DNA from: Brugia malayi
Taxonomy: Eukaryota; Nematoda; Chromadorea; Rhabditida; Onchocercidae
Direction: 5' to 3'
Length of the DNA stretch: 64,000 nucleotides
Assembly (NCBI RefSeq): GCF_000002995.4
Contig: NW_025062479.1
Span: forward strand, 21,758,721-21,822,720
Under the pieces are notes generated by a model that was not told where the DNA came from, searched no databases, and saw nothing but the letters and a program-made list of their open reading frames with translations. Positions 1-11,215 of this stretch are shown here, one piece after another; position 1 is the first letter of the stretch; every line of letters begins with the position of its first letter. A program made the translations under genes and the position numbers.

Positions 1-3000
1 CGCCAGATAGAGCATTTCACCTTTTTTTTTTTTTTGTACACTGTTTGTTGGTAGCACTTGTCATTTCGATATTGAAGGAGAAATTTGAGAAAGTTGCAAG
101 AAGAAAAGTTTCAAATATATCATCAAATTTCATTATTTATGTTTAGGTCAATTATTTCAAAATTTAGATCAATTATTTATGCAATACTAAAGTTAACATT
201 TTATTTCTTTTCAAAATAATTTTAAGAAAAAAAATTATTAAATTATTTCTAAATTTTAAATCAAATTTTGTCTATTTACTTTATTTCAATCATTAAATAT
301 TACAGTAATGCAATGATTAAAAAGCAGATATTATTGAAATGATTGTGAATCAATCACCTATAGAAAATAATAATATTTAATTGTTCCTGTTGTTTTGTCA
401 AGTTACTATTTTATTTTGAAACTAATATTAATAAAAAAAAAATATTCTCAGAAGTTTAATAGTATCTATTCATTAAAATTGTTCAATTCTGGAAGATAGA
501 TTTAATCTAAGTTATTTTAACTTTCAATAAAGGATCAGATCATATTTACTGCAAATATTTCTAGGAAAGCATCTCTGCTTCCTATCTTTTTAGCCTTATC
601 TTAAGTATCACATTACAAATATCTACAGAGATAGGCTCTTTATTGTATTGAATGCAAAAGAATTTTAAATTTAAAGTAGGCCACAATTTACTATGCTCTT
701 TTCTAATCTGACGAAATGTACCTAATTGCCCGATATCAAATTTATTAAAATTTCTTAGCTTTGAAAAGTATTCATCTTCTTCTGCACACTTTTTAATATT
801 CCTGAAAACAAAAATTTTATCCTATTTATAAAAATTGATGCATATTTCGGGTAGTTCTGAGAATTATTAAAGGTTTATAAAAGTTTCATACAAACTTTAA
901 AGTTCTTTAATAAGACTTTTATAAGATTGCTTATTCCCAAAGTATTATAAACTAGCCGCTAAAAATTAGTTATACTTTTTAAATAAATTCTGTTTTTAAT
1001 AAAGTTAGCAATTTTATATCTACACCTAAAATGGTATAGGAGAATAACTGTTAATCTTTCAAACTTACTTATTTTTAGAAATCCAATGTCAGGATATCAC
1101 TATTTATCAGTGCCAAAGAACTAATTGATTACTAATCACCACAGTATGCCATAGTAGCATTAATTTTTTTTTTTTTTTTGTTTTAAATTGCTATTATGCA
1201 TTTTTCATTAAAGAATATATCAACACAAAAGTCATTAACACCATCACACCGTATAATATCATAGCAATTGCTGGTCACTTAATAATTTGTTAATTGTTGA
1301 CGCCTGATGGCTCATTATGATTGATATTAACATGCAAATTTCTTTTAATGATATCATAATTGGCCAAAAAGGAGAGCTATTTTTGATTAGTCATAGGCAT
1401 TAAAATGACATGTCAAACGCTTGTGATAAGAAGGATATGTTCTGCTTTTTTTTTTTTTTAGGTTTTATTATTTTTTCTATTCTTTTTTTCTGTTCGGATA
1501 ATCCGTCTTCTTGTCGCCAGGATGCTAAAAAAAAAAACAGATAAGCCATCAAAAACTGATAAACTTTCTTCTCAGAGAGGAAAGTGAAGAGTGAAAGATG
1601 TGTAAGGGTACATTTTACCTGGAAAAAAAAAATCTTTACTTTATTACGATATAGTGACGTAATTAGAAACTGCATTAAAAATGGTACTGTAGAGAGAAAA
1701 CTCGTTTATCTTATCAATGTAAGTATTATCTTTTTTGGTAAACTCGTTTATAAGTATTACCTTTTGGTAAACTTTGCAAATCAAATTAACAACTGTGAAA
1801 TTCTTGATTACTTATTAATCTGATATAAATGATATTTTATGCTTTAACTATTCTTAAATTCTTGAATCGAACTGAAAAAAGAATGTATTGTCTTTAAGAA
1901 TTCCATGACATCAAAAGCTGTCATCACTTAAATTAACTTGCTAGAAAAAATTGAAAAAAGACCTAAAAGTAAATCAGTCGTTCTGATATTAAAGCATTTA
2001 ATAACTTAAATAACATTCTAATATTAAAAGTAGTCTAAGATTGGCTTTAGATAGCAGTTACTCATGCAGAAATAAATGTTACTTTCTTAATCCAAATCCA
2101 GAGTGACGTATTCATTGCAGCTAAAATTTCAGCAGATGATTTGATTGCATTTTTTTCCCACTTATTTTCTTCCACTTTTTTTTTTCTCACCTTGCAATGA
2201 CTATAGGTAAATATGTAAATAAGCAATTAGCAATAAAGAAAATAATCAATTCACTGATTTCAAGCAAATTTTGTAGTATTTCAAAATTTTACATTGAAAT
2301 ATTTGCTGTACCATAAAGTTACTTCCTTTATTATACTTACTTCTCGTCTTTTTCCTTAGCTTATCAGTTTTATTCAAGAAAATCTTGGATAAGAATTTCG
2401 AATTATCTACAGTAATAATTCCTAGAAGTAAATATTTTGATTGTAGCAATAATCATTAATTTAAACGTTTTTCATTTTTTAATACAAAATCATTTTCATT
2501 TTCGATACTATGAAATAAATTTGAAACTATTTCATTTCTACGATCAACTTTAACCCAATAAAGTAGCAATTATCCGTCAATGATTATTCGTTTTGCTCTC
2601 TTATATTTGCCAAAATTGCACAATTCCTTGAACCTTCACCCTCTCTTCTCTCTAATAGTCCATAAAATAGGGTTGAATGATGATCACTCATGTACTCCTC
2701 AATTAAGTTCTGTTTATGATATTCTAATTACTTGCTGTTTGTTTAGTCCTTGATAGTTAATACTTCACTTTTCATACCATCCATCATTAAATAACTTTTG
2801 GAAAACTCTGAGTAATTTATAACAGTTAATACTAATAGTAAAAGTAATCTTATTCAAGAAACTTATTTTGAATTAAATACATTTGGTGAAATAAAATTTT
2901 TTAAATATTACAATGTTAGATTAGATTATTTCATTCATCTTATTAAACTTTTGTTTATGAATTATTATTTTTGCATAGCATTTGATTTTAGTATAACACA

Positions 3001-6000
3001 TTGGAAAAGTATTCTGCAAGATAAAAAATTGCAGACTTTTATTGAAAATAGTCAAATTATTTGTCAATTGATGTCAGCTATAAAGTAATGTTTGCATTTG
3101 GTTGTTGAATTGTAAATCAACCAAATGACCATCAATTGAATGGCCAGTTTATTGCCCACTTTTTCAAATTACCCTTCAATAATGACTTCGTGGTAGTAAT
3201 AATAATAGTTAACCATATACTGTAATTTATTGGAATTTAAAATTATCTTAATTTTCACTAATTCAGCAGAAATAATTTTCACCAATAATTAAAATGCAAT
3301 TTTGTATACAATCTTACGAAATTTATAATTAAAAATTTAAATCAAAGCATATCATTCCTTGCACATTAATCATTTTTCACCAAGTATTACCTTCACTTTC
3401 ATTTTCTCTTTGATTATTACCTAACTATACTAACTGATAACATTCAATGATAACTTCTCCTGTTCTATCTAGTAATATCTACTTATAAGTCCCTAAAGTA
3501 CTACCATTTGATATTTTCAAAAATATTTAATTTCAAAAATACCTTCAAAAAAAAAAAAAAAAAAATGAAATTTATTTATTTGAAACAAATCTACATTGTA
3601 CAATATAATCTTGAATTACAAATAGTAAGTATATAGAGTGGATCATTCGTACGATCATCTAATACTAATCGTAATACCACTCTCATCATTTTGATTTACT
3701 ATTAAATGAATAAATACACTTAAAAATTATTTATATTATAAAATAAGATCTAATAGATTTAATGACATTAAAAAGCTAAGAGGTTATTATTATTATTAGC
3801 CAATGATATTATCCATTCTCAGCTTCTGTAAATATGAAATCAAAATTACTTGTCGTTGGCATTCATTCATAAACATTAATTTAAGCTAATCGAAGAATCA
3901 TTTCAGCGGCTACTTCCGTTTTCCTTTTATTTCCTTAAAATCTAAAACAAATAATAAAACACAATAGAGCTACGGGATCGATTTCCATGGTGATGAAACT
4001 TCGTGACGTTACCGCTTATTCATTTCCTCGTTGCATCATTTGATGATAGAATAATAAATTTTATTATCTATTATTCTCAGTAATTTTCAAATCTTAATTA
4101 TTACTCTAATTATAATTAATTAAAATTACTCTAAGTACAATTAAATAAACTAAAATTAATTAAAATGTAAAATTGTCTCTAAATTTTTTTTTTTGGCATG
4201 AAAGCTAGAAAGCGAAGTATAAATAGCACTCCTATCGTTACTTTTAAATAGTAATAATTATTAGGATAATTTACTCATAGTTACGGGTAACAAATAAAAG
4301 AGAGAAGAGCGAGAGGAAAAGAGGGAAAGAAGTAAAAAGTCAATGTGAAAAAGGAAGAGAGAGAGAGGAAAAAGAAGAAGAAGATAAGCTTCTTATATAT
4401 TAACAATTCTTTTGGCTAATAATCTTCTTTGAAATGCATTCTAGTGATGTTTTATCAATTTTATAACTAAATTAATAAAATTAACTTCCTTTAAGCTTTT
4501 TCATTCTAATAAGACAACAATTTACAGCTGTGATACGGTATTGCTATCTCAATGTTTATTGGTTGCTGTAGGTAAGTGATCATTGCATTGCTCCGCCTTC
4601 AAAATCACTTCCTAATGATTGTACTGCCTTAGATAAGTTGTCACTTTATTTCTTCATTTCTTTTTTTTTTTTTTAAATTGTTGTCCTTGAAGATTGGTTA
4701 GCTAAGGCATTAATGAAAAGTAATATTTCATTTTTTCTTCATAGTTTTATAATATATACTGTATAAGTAGTACTAGGAATAAAAGAAATCTGTGATACTA
4801 TTAGGCAGAAATGTATCAATCATATTTAGTGATTGCATCAATTTTTATTCAATTATCATTTTGAAATGAATAACATATATACTTATGAGCTAATTTCATT
4901 TCATTTGTAGGAAAAAAATTTGAGCATGTTTATTATTAAAAGTAAAATTTATTATGAAAATTTTCTCCAAATTTCTTTAAAATTATTTTTAGTTTAAATT
5001 TTTCTTTTAGTCAAAATATTTTTCTGTTTGATTCAAATTAATGTGAATATTGATTCATTCTAATATTTCATGGTAGAGCATATTGCAATATTATTTATCA
5101 TGCAATAATTTTACCTGCCATTTGCCCGACTATATCTTTACTATTTTAGCTCACATCAACATTTGAAATAGTCTCAAAAAAGACGAAATAACTTAATCAC
5201 ATCCTTTTTTTTTTCATTGCAAGAGATGCTATTGCACTTTTATTTTCATCTGTCAATTTTGTGGTTTGTCTTTTTTGATCTAATTTTAAACAAACGAGAT
5301 CAGATAATCAATTTTTTATGGCTTAAAGTAAATGCAATCATGTGCTACTATTTTGGTTTAATAATTGACTTTTGTCTGAAATTAAATAACTTTTCTAAAT
5401 TGAATGAATGATAAATATCAGCTTTATATGAGATAAAAATAACTAATGTCATCGCAATTAAAAATTCAAGTGAATTTCAACAGATAGAATAGTAAGTGTT
5501 AACGAGTTTCTTCTCACCTTTCATTTCATCCGTTTTCAATTTCAATTTGTATATAATAAACATTGAGTTTAATATCATTTCAACAAGAGGTTTTTTTTTT
5601 TTTTTTTTAAATTTTGAATAATAAAACTGTCCAATTGGTCATTTCTATCTCAAGTTAATATAAAATTTGACAGAATTTTCTTCAATTTAACGGAAATTTC
5701 TTCCGAATTTTTTCACTACTGATAATTCACAAATATTTTCATATCTGATAATAAAAATAGTTTTTAAGAAGTGCACGGAAAGCATTATTTATATTCCGGA
5801 CTGTCTTCTTAGCAAATTTGCATGGCTAAATGTGTGACACACAAACGAAAAAATACATTTCACACTTTTACACAATTTTCCCCTGAAATTATCGCATTAT
5901 TTGTTTTGGATAATACCAATGATAAATGAGTATTAAGAGGAATTGTTCGTATAAAGTAAATAAATTCATTTCCCTTTAGAAGCATTGATAAAAAGAAAGA

Positions 6001-6341
6001 GAGAGAGAGAGAAGGAGGGAGAAGAAAAAATGACACGATAAGAAGGTAAGAATGTAAGCTTAGCATATCAGATGTGTGTACTTCTAGGATAGTAGAACGT
6101 TGTGACAGTCGTACCTGAACGTTTTTGCAACAGGAATGAATGATGTGAGCAAACATTGAATAGATAGCATCGAGATAGCTTTAAAAATTTGAAAAAATTG
6201 AAACTTAAAATGAAAGTAAAACTAAAAGTGTGAATAAAAGTGTCTAATAAAATGTACTATTATGTCTTTTTGAACGTCTTCAATATATCATTGGAACATA
6301 AAAAGTTTTGTTTTATTTAAGATTAAATTGCTAAAGATCAA
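1..6341. other. Gene-free 5' region upstream of the first homeobox gene
   Basis: I see no convincing exon here. The stretch is AT-rich with many A or T runs (for example near 1164, 3546 and 5590) and a purine-rich patch around 4300-4385. Short open frames lack codon structure, splice signals in phase or recognisable motifs. It probably holds distal regulatory DNA of the homeobox gene that starts at 6342; an RFX X-box-like 14-mer lies at 3981-3994. Confidence 0.6.
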
Positions 6342-8394
6342 ATGGTATATGGTGCGGTACCATTTAATCCATATGCTCATTTATCATGTCCTTCCGGTAC
6401 CACAAACACTACACCAACCTTTGGCTATTCACCGATACATCCAATGGCACCAATGGGAATGTTTACTAATAGCTATTCAAATGGTTCCTTTATTATTACC
6501 ATTTTTTTTTTTTTTTAATTATTTTATTCATTTTCAAAAATTTCGTTGCTTATAATAAATTATTTTTCTTTTTTTTTGGATTTCAGGAATGATTCCAAGA
6601 AAAAATCGACGAGAAAGAACAACATTTAACAGGCAACAATTGGAAATTTTGGAAAATTTGTTTGCTACAACGCATTATCCGGATGTATTTACTAGAGAAA
6701 AAATTGCTGAGCAAATACAATTGCAAGAAAGTCGAATTCAGGTTTTAATTTCCACTCTTTAATTTACCTAATACTTCTATTTATATTACTACTCAAAAAT
6801 GATCCCTAAAAAATGATATATAATTTCCTTTAAAAAAAAAGCGGAATCTTTATGAAAATAATATCACTCATTCAAAAGTCACCGGGAATAAGCACCAAAA
6901 AAAAAAAAAAAAAAAAAAAAAAGAAATAAATAACTTCTGGCGAGCATTTGCCATACTTGCCAATCATTCTTTTTGTGAGCTTTGTCAAATATAACAACAG
7001 CTAATAATTTGACATACCAAAAATAGTATGGGAAGGGTTTCTGATGCGGGCATGACACACAAATAAATATTATACTACAATTTTTCATCTGTAGCAGATA
7101 CTGTAATGGAATTTTGATCATAATAAATTCGCAAATAGGAGACTTTATTTTATTCTTTCATGATTTCTTGTTTCGGTTGTTAAGTTTAGAGAAGAATAAT
7201 TTGACATTTCAATTTTGATTAAAAGCTTTGATTAAATAATGTTTATGGGAAAATAATCGAAGCTAATGTCATAAACTAACAATATGCTATCTTTTGTATT
7301 GCAAACCAGGTGTGGTTTAAGAATCGACGTGCTAAGCAACGACAACAGGAGAGACAGAAGCCGAAAGGACCACAGGTAGTTACGGATGCTAGCTCATCTT
7401 CAAGTGGTACTACAAATGCTGCTAGCCTGAATAATGTTCATGCAGATCCCATGGATAGTCCAATGAAGGAAGTTTCAGATGGAACAAAAGAATACACAGT
7501 GTCACCAAAATCCACAGGACAATTTGCTAGTGAACCTGAAACTAAGTAAGCAACTTGTAGCTGGAGTATAATTTTTTAAGGACATTGTTATTGGTTGATC
7601 TTATATTCTTCTGAGTGTTACCTATTTCTTAAGAATTTGACATGCATTTTCATTAATAAAACATTTTGTAATTTCAGCTCAAAAAATTCAAAAAGTTTAC
7701 CTGTCAATTTAAGAAATTCAATAAAGACGGAAAAAGTGGACGATAGAGAACAAGCTTCATCTTCCACTAATCGTTCATTATCAAGGAGTTCTGAGGTGAC
7801 CGAAAACTTATGGTCAGGTTGCATAGAAAATCCGGTAAATAATTAAGATTTTCATGTCCATTTATTTACGATTGCTTTGCTGCCACAATGTCCAGCTTAG
7901 ATGGCGATAAATAAAAAGGATGAAAAATTTAATTTCTAATTTGAAAAATTATGTCAAAATAGTGGCGCAAATTGTATAAGTTAAATTATTATGCCACATG
8001 ATTGAATGGTAACAGTTACAGATTTAATATTGAATAATTAATTGAAATCATAAAGTAGCTTTTCAATTCCTACTTATTATTAACCAATCTTTGCTATTTA
8101 CAGACATTCCCGACTGCATCAGTGACAGCTTCATCATTGTCAACCACCTCAACCACATCACTGTCATTACATCAAATGACACTTCCACCACCGCCTTATC
8201 CACATCCTCAGGATTTAAATTCATATTTCTACAGCAGTCATCAATATTACCAACAGATGTTGGATAGCAGTGCTGCAGTAGCATATAACAATACCTATAA
8301 TAGCTATCAGGCTGCTGCTGCAGCAACTGCTTACAATCAAAATTGTCCAGTTCCCGCTTACTCTGCACATCAGTACTTTTTTGGACCAAGATAG
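6342..8394 (+). CDS. OTX/orthodenticle-class K50 homeobox transcription factor (ceh-36/ceh-37-like)
   Basis: Five exons close in phase: 6342-6483, 6587-6741, 7310-7545, 7678-7834 and 8104-8394, giving about 326 residues. The homeodomain is at about residues 54-113 and is split by an intron just before the recognition-helix motif VWFKNRRAK. Lysine at homeodomain position 50 (about Lys103) is the OTX/bicoid-class specificity residue, which favours TAATCC-type sites in this family. The segment [19 protein letters not shown] is OTX-like. Ser/Thr-rich sequence follows, and the C-terminal exon is rich in Tyr, Ala, Gln and Pro and ends HQYFFGPR. The start ATGGTATATGG begins a short Pro/Tyr/Met-rich leader usual for the class. 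A nuclear role in sensory-neuron or anterior fate is inferred from the family. C. elegans has three OTX genes (ttx-1, ceh-36, ceh-37); I cannot assign one-to-one orthology. A paralogue lies at 23032 on the same strand. Confidence 0.93.
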
Positions 8395-10453
8395 CTCAAT
8401 GTCATCCAATATTGTCGGTGAATAGAAATGATTCCGAAAGAAAATCCGGAAAGCCTAGCATTTTTTTTTTCTTCTTTTCCAACATGTAAAAATATTAGAA
8501 AATCTTCTGTCTCATTTTTTTTTTTTTTCTTTTCTTTTCTTTTTTATTTTAATGACTCACAATTCTTTTCAATTCCCATTGATTTCTCTGTCTTTCTGCA
8601 TTGATTTCACTGCAAATCTATTTATTCTATTACAAACTGTCATGACTTATATTGAAATCTGAAAAAGCAAAGAAAAAAAAAGAAAACGATGCACTTTGCT
8701 ATTTTCTGGAATGCTTTTCAAAATGGCTCATTTTAATTAAATTGCATCATCCTTCCTAACTAATTTAAAGCTTCTTAATGAAAGTTAAACTTTTATTTCC
8801 ATGCGTTCTGCCATCTTTTACCTGCGATTGATTTATCTTCAGTAATCTTCAGTAACCACTAAAATGTGTCATTAATTATATGACAAGGACATTTTGAACA
8901 AAATTTGAATGACATCTGTAAAATGAACATCTGTTGGAGAGGCGCAGACTTGATACACTTTATGGAAGTTTGATTGCTTTCAAGAATACATCTAATACAC
9001 TTTCATTTCAATTGTGAAATATTTTGTCTGTAAATCATTTTGCTAGCTAATTATTACACAGTTTGTATGAATAAAAGTAGGAATTATTTAGGTACTAAAT
9101 AGGATCCATTGTTGTTGTTGTTTTCGTTTTTTTTTGAGTTAAGTTAAGTATGTAACTCTTATCAGTCATTGTTTTTATGGTCATTAATTCAATACTAATC
9201 TTATTGTACATCTATTTCACAAATAATATCAATCATTCCAATCGTGATATTTTTAAGTCAAATTGCATTTCAATTTAAATCAGAAGTAAACAAATAATCA
9301 AGATCACTGCTCAATCATAACAATTTCATTAATATTTGATATTTTGATTGATTTGCTAATTGATTAGAGAGTGCAATTTAACAAATATATTGGGCAGTAA
9401 AAGAGCAAAATTTATGCATGAAAAAATCAAAATTCTGAGAATTTTTCGAATGATCATTTCCCGACAGTGTTACATTAAGACTAAATTCAGTGTTCAATAA
9501 TAGGGTAGTAGAGGATCAAGGTAATAGGGTAATAAAGAATCAAAGAAGAATGTTAAAGAAGCAAATGAAGATCATACATTTTAAATTTATTCCTGTAAAC
9601 TCAAGCCATTAAATTACTCGTGGTTAACCACCATCGAAGGAGAATGAGCAAAATGGCTAAAATTAATTTTATAATATTTAATAATTAATTGAGCAGTAAA
9701 AGAGCAAAATCTATATATGAAAAAATTGCATCCTTTATCACTGCATGCATCATTTCCTTGCACTTACAATAGAATAACACGTATTTCACGTATTTTACAG
9801 CCATTTCCAAAAATTCTTTGTTTGCTATATTTTAAGTGAGAAAGATTTTCGTTAAGGTTACGGACAATCCTTTTATTTACTATTACTGTTGAATAAGTAC
9901 CACTTGTGACACAGTAATAAATCGTTCGAAAATTGATGGTTAGCAGAATGTCAATTGAAGACAGTAGCAATTGACAATAATTTTTGACCTTTTCATCAAA
10001 AGAAATAACCAACTGCTAGCCAACTTAAGAATTTGACACATTCGATAAGAGCAAAGATAGAAATTAGCCTTTATTGACACTTACACTTATGAGATGTACT
10101 AAGGGAATAAGTTGACAGTCACAAAATTGAGGGAAGTTAGCTTGACAAACACTAATAAATGTCCTCAAATCATGTTTGTCACCATTGTCGCATCTTTTTC
10201 TTTTCACAAAATAGATTACTTTCTAAACAGGCCACCTTTTTCTGATAATCGAGAAAGCGCATATTTACGACAACTTTACGCGTCAGCAAAACATTATTTG
10301 AAGATGTAATAATGTAAGGGAGAAGAGAAAGAGAAAGAGTAAACAGATATTGATGTCAGCAGAGAAAGAAAGAGGAGTAGCAATTTGCAAAGAGAGTATC
10401 CCGTCGGGAATGGTGAGCAGGGAAAAATGATGACAAGTTTGCGGTTGTTGGTT
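8395..10453. other. Intergenic region, 3' side of homeobox gene and 5' flank of U1
   Basis: No coding exon is supported. The start holds T-rich 3' UTR-like sequence of the homeobox gene. A GA-rich purine tract (10318-10375) precedes the U1 gene. The segment at about 10389-10410, roughly 45-65 bases before the U1 start, is where a proximal sequence element of an snRNA promoter would be expected, but I cannot confirm one by sequence. Confidence 0.5.
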
Positions 10454-10620
10454 AAACTTACTTGGCTGGGAGGTGACTCGCGATCAAGAAGGCGAGTACT
10501 CCACGGTGAGGTCGGCCCATTGCACTTGTGGGCAGTGACTGACCCGTGTGGCAGTCTCGAGTTGGGACTCGCCAACAGCATAATTTTTGCGTTTGGGGAC
10601 TGACAATTGCGCCGTTCCCC
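10454..10620 (+). ncRNA. U1 spliceosomal snRNA (variant 5' splice-site-recognition sequence)
   Basis: The whole U1 architecture is visible. The RNA starts AAACTTACTTGGCTGGG. Stem-loop I carries the U1-70K loop GATCAAGAAGG near 10482-10492. Stem-loop II carries the U1A-binding loop ATTGCAC at 10519-10525. Stem-loop III is around 10531-10575, the Sm site AATTTTTG is at 10582-10589, and the 3' hairpin begins GGGGACTG and closes with CCCC at 10620. The length of about 167 nt fits U1, and I match it to nematode U1 from memory along its length. U1 pairs with the 5' splice site in the first step of spliceosome assembly. The odd point is the recognition sequence: it reads ACUUACUUG where the near-universal form is ACUUACCUG, a C-to-U change at position 9, the base that pairs with intron position -1. 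All protein-binding sites look intact, so this could be a functional variant copy, a recent pseudogene or an assembly error. Confidence 0.92.
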
Positions 10621-11215
10621 GCCGCAGGTAGCGGGTGGATTTTGGGGAAGGTGTGACCCAGCGAGATGCTGAGAGAGTCATTCACTTCGGCAACCCATTG
10701 CGCCCTCATTAGTCTTACATCTGTTGCGACCGAGTTTACGTAATGGGTTGTTCTATTGAGTCACCATAAGAAGCGTTCCCTTGCAAGCGGTTTATGTAAT
10801 CAACTTCATGTTACGCCATATTACTAAGTTTTTCGATTTTTCATCAAATTTCCGATTTCATCAAATTCATTTTGGACATTGAGAAATCAGAATTCCGGAA
10901 TTAGGATTTGAAAACAAGTTTGGAATGTGGGAAGTGTCGGTTGGGAATCGGACTAATCCCGAAATGCATAAATAACGCTGCTGATAAATTTAATATGTAA
11001 GAGTAAAACACATAAATTTTAAATATATGAATAATCTGCAATTCATAGCAACTCCCACAAATCTGATTGTGGAGCGGCTTCAAACAAAATAATTTAACAG
11101 ATGGAGCAAAGTAGAGTTTGATATTTTGTTACGGTTCAAAAATGAAGTAATGCTTCCAAAATCAAACTAACAAGAAAATAATCCAGAATCAAATTAATAA
11201 TAAAATAATCATGTT
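10621..11215. other. GC-richer flank 3' of U1, then AT-rich spacer
   Basis: From 10621 to about 10790 the sequence stays far richer in G+C than the rest of the window. It contains GCGGGTGG and GGGGAAGG, and two loosely related segments, GAGTTTACGTAATGGGTTG and CGGTTTATGTAATCAACTT, at about 10730 and 10789. No protein frame is credible. It may be the snRNA 3' processing region or part of a larger duplicated U1 unit. The rest to 11215 is AT-rich and shows nothing I can name. Confidence 0.4.

Noticed and set aside
10294..10709. Open frames on both strands across the U1 region
   Set aside because: They arise because the U1 RNA and its flank are GC-rich; the RNA features explain the sequence fully.
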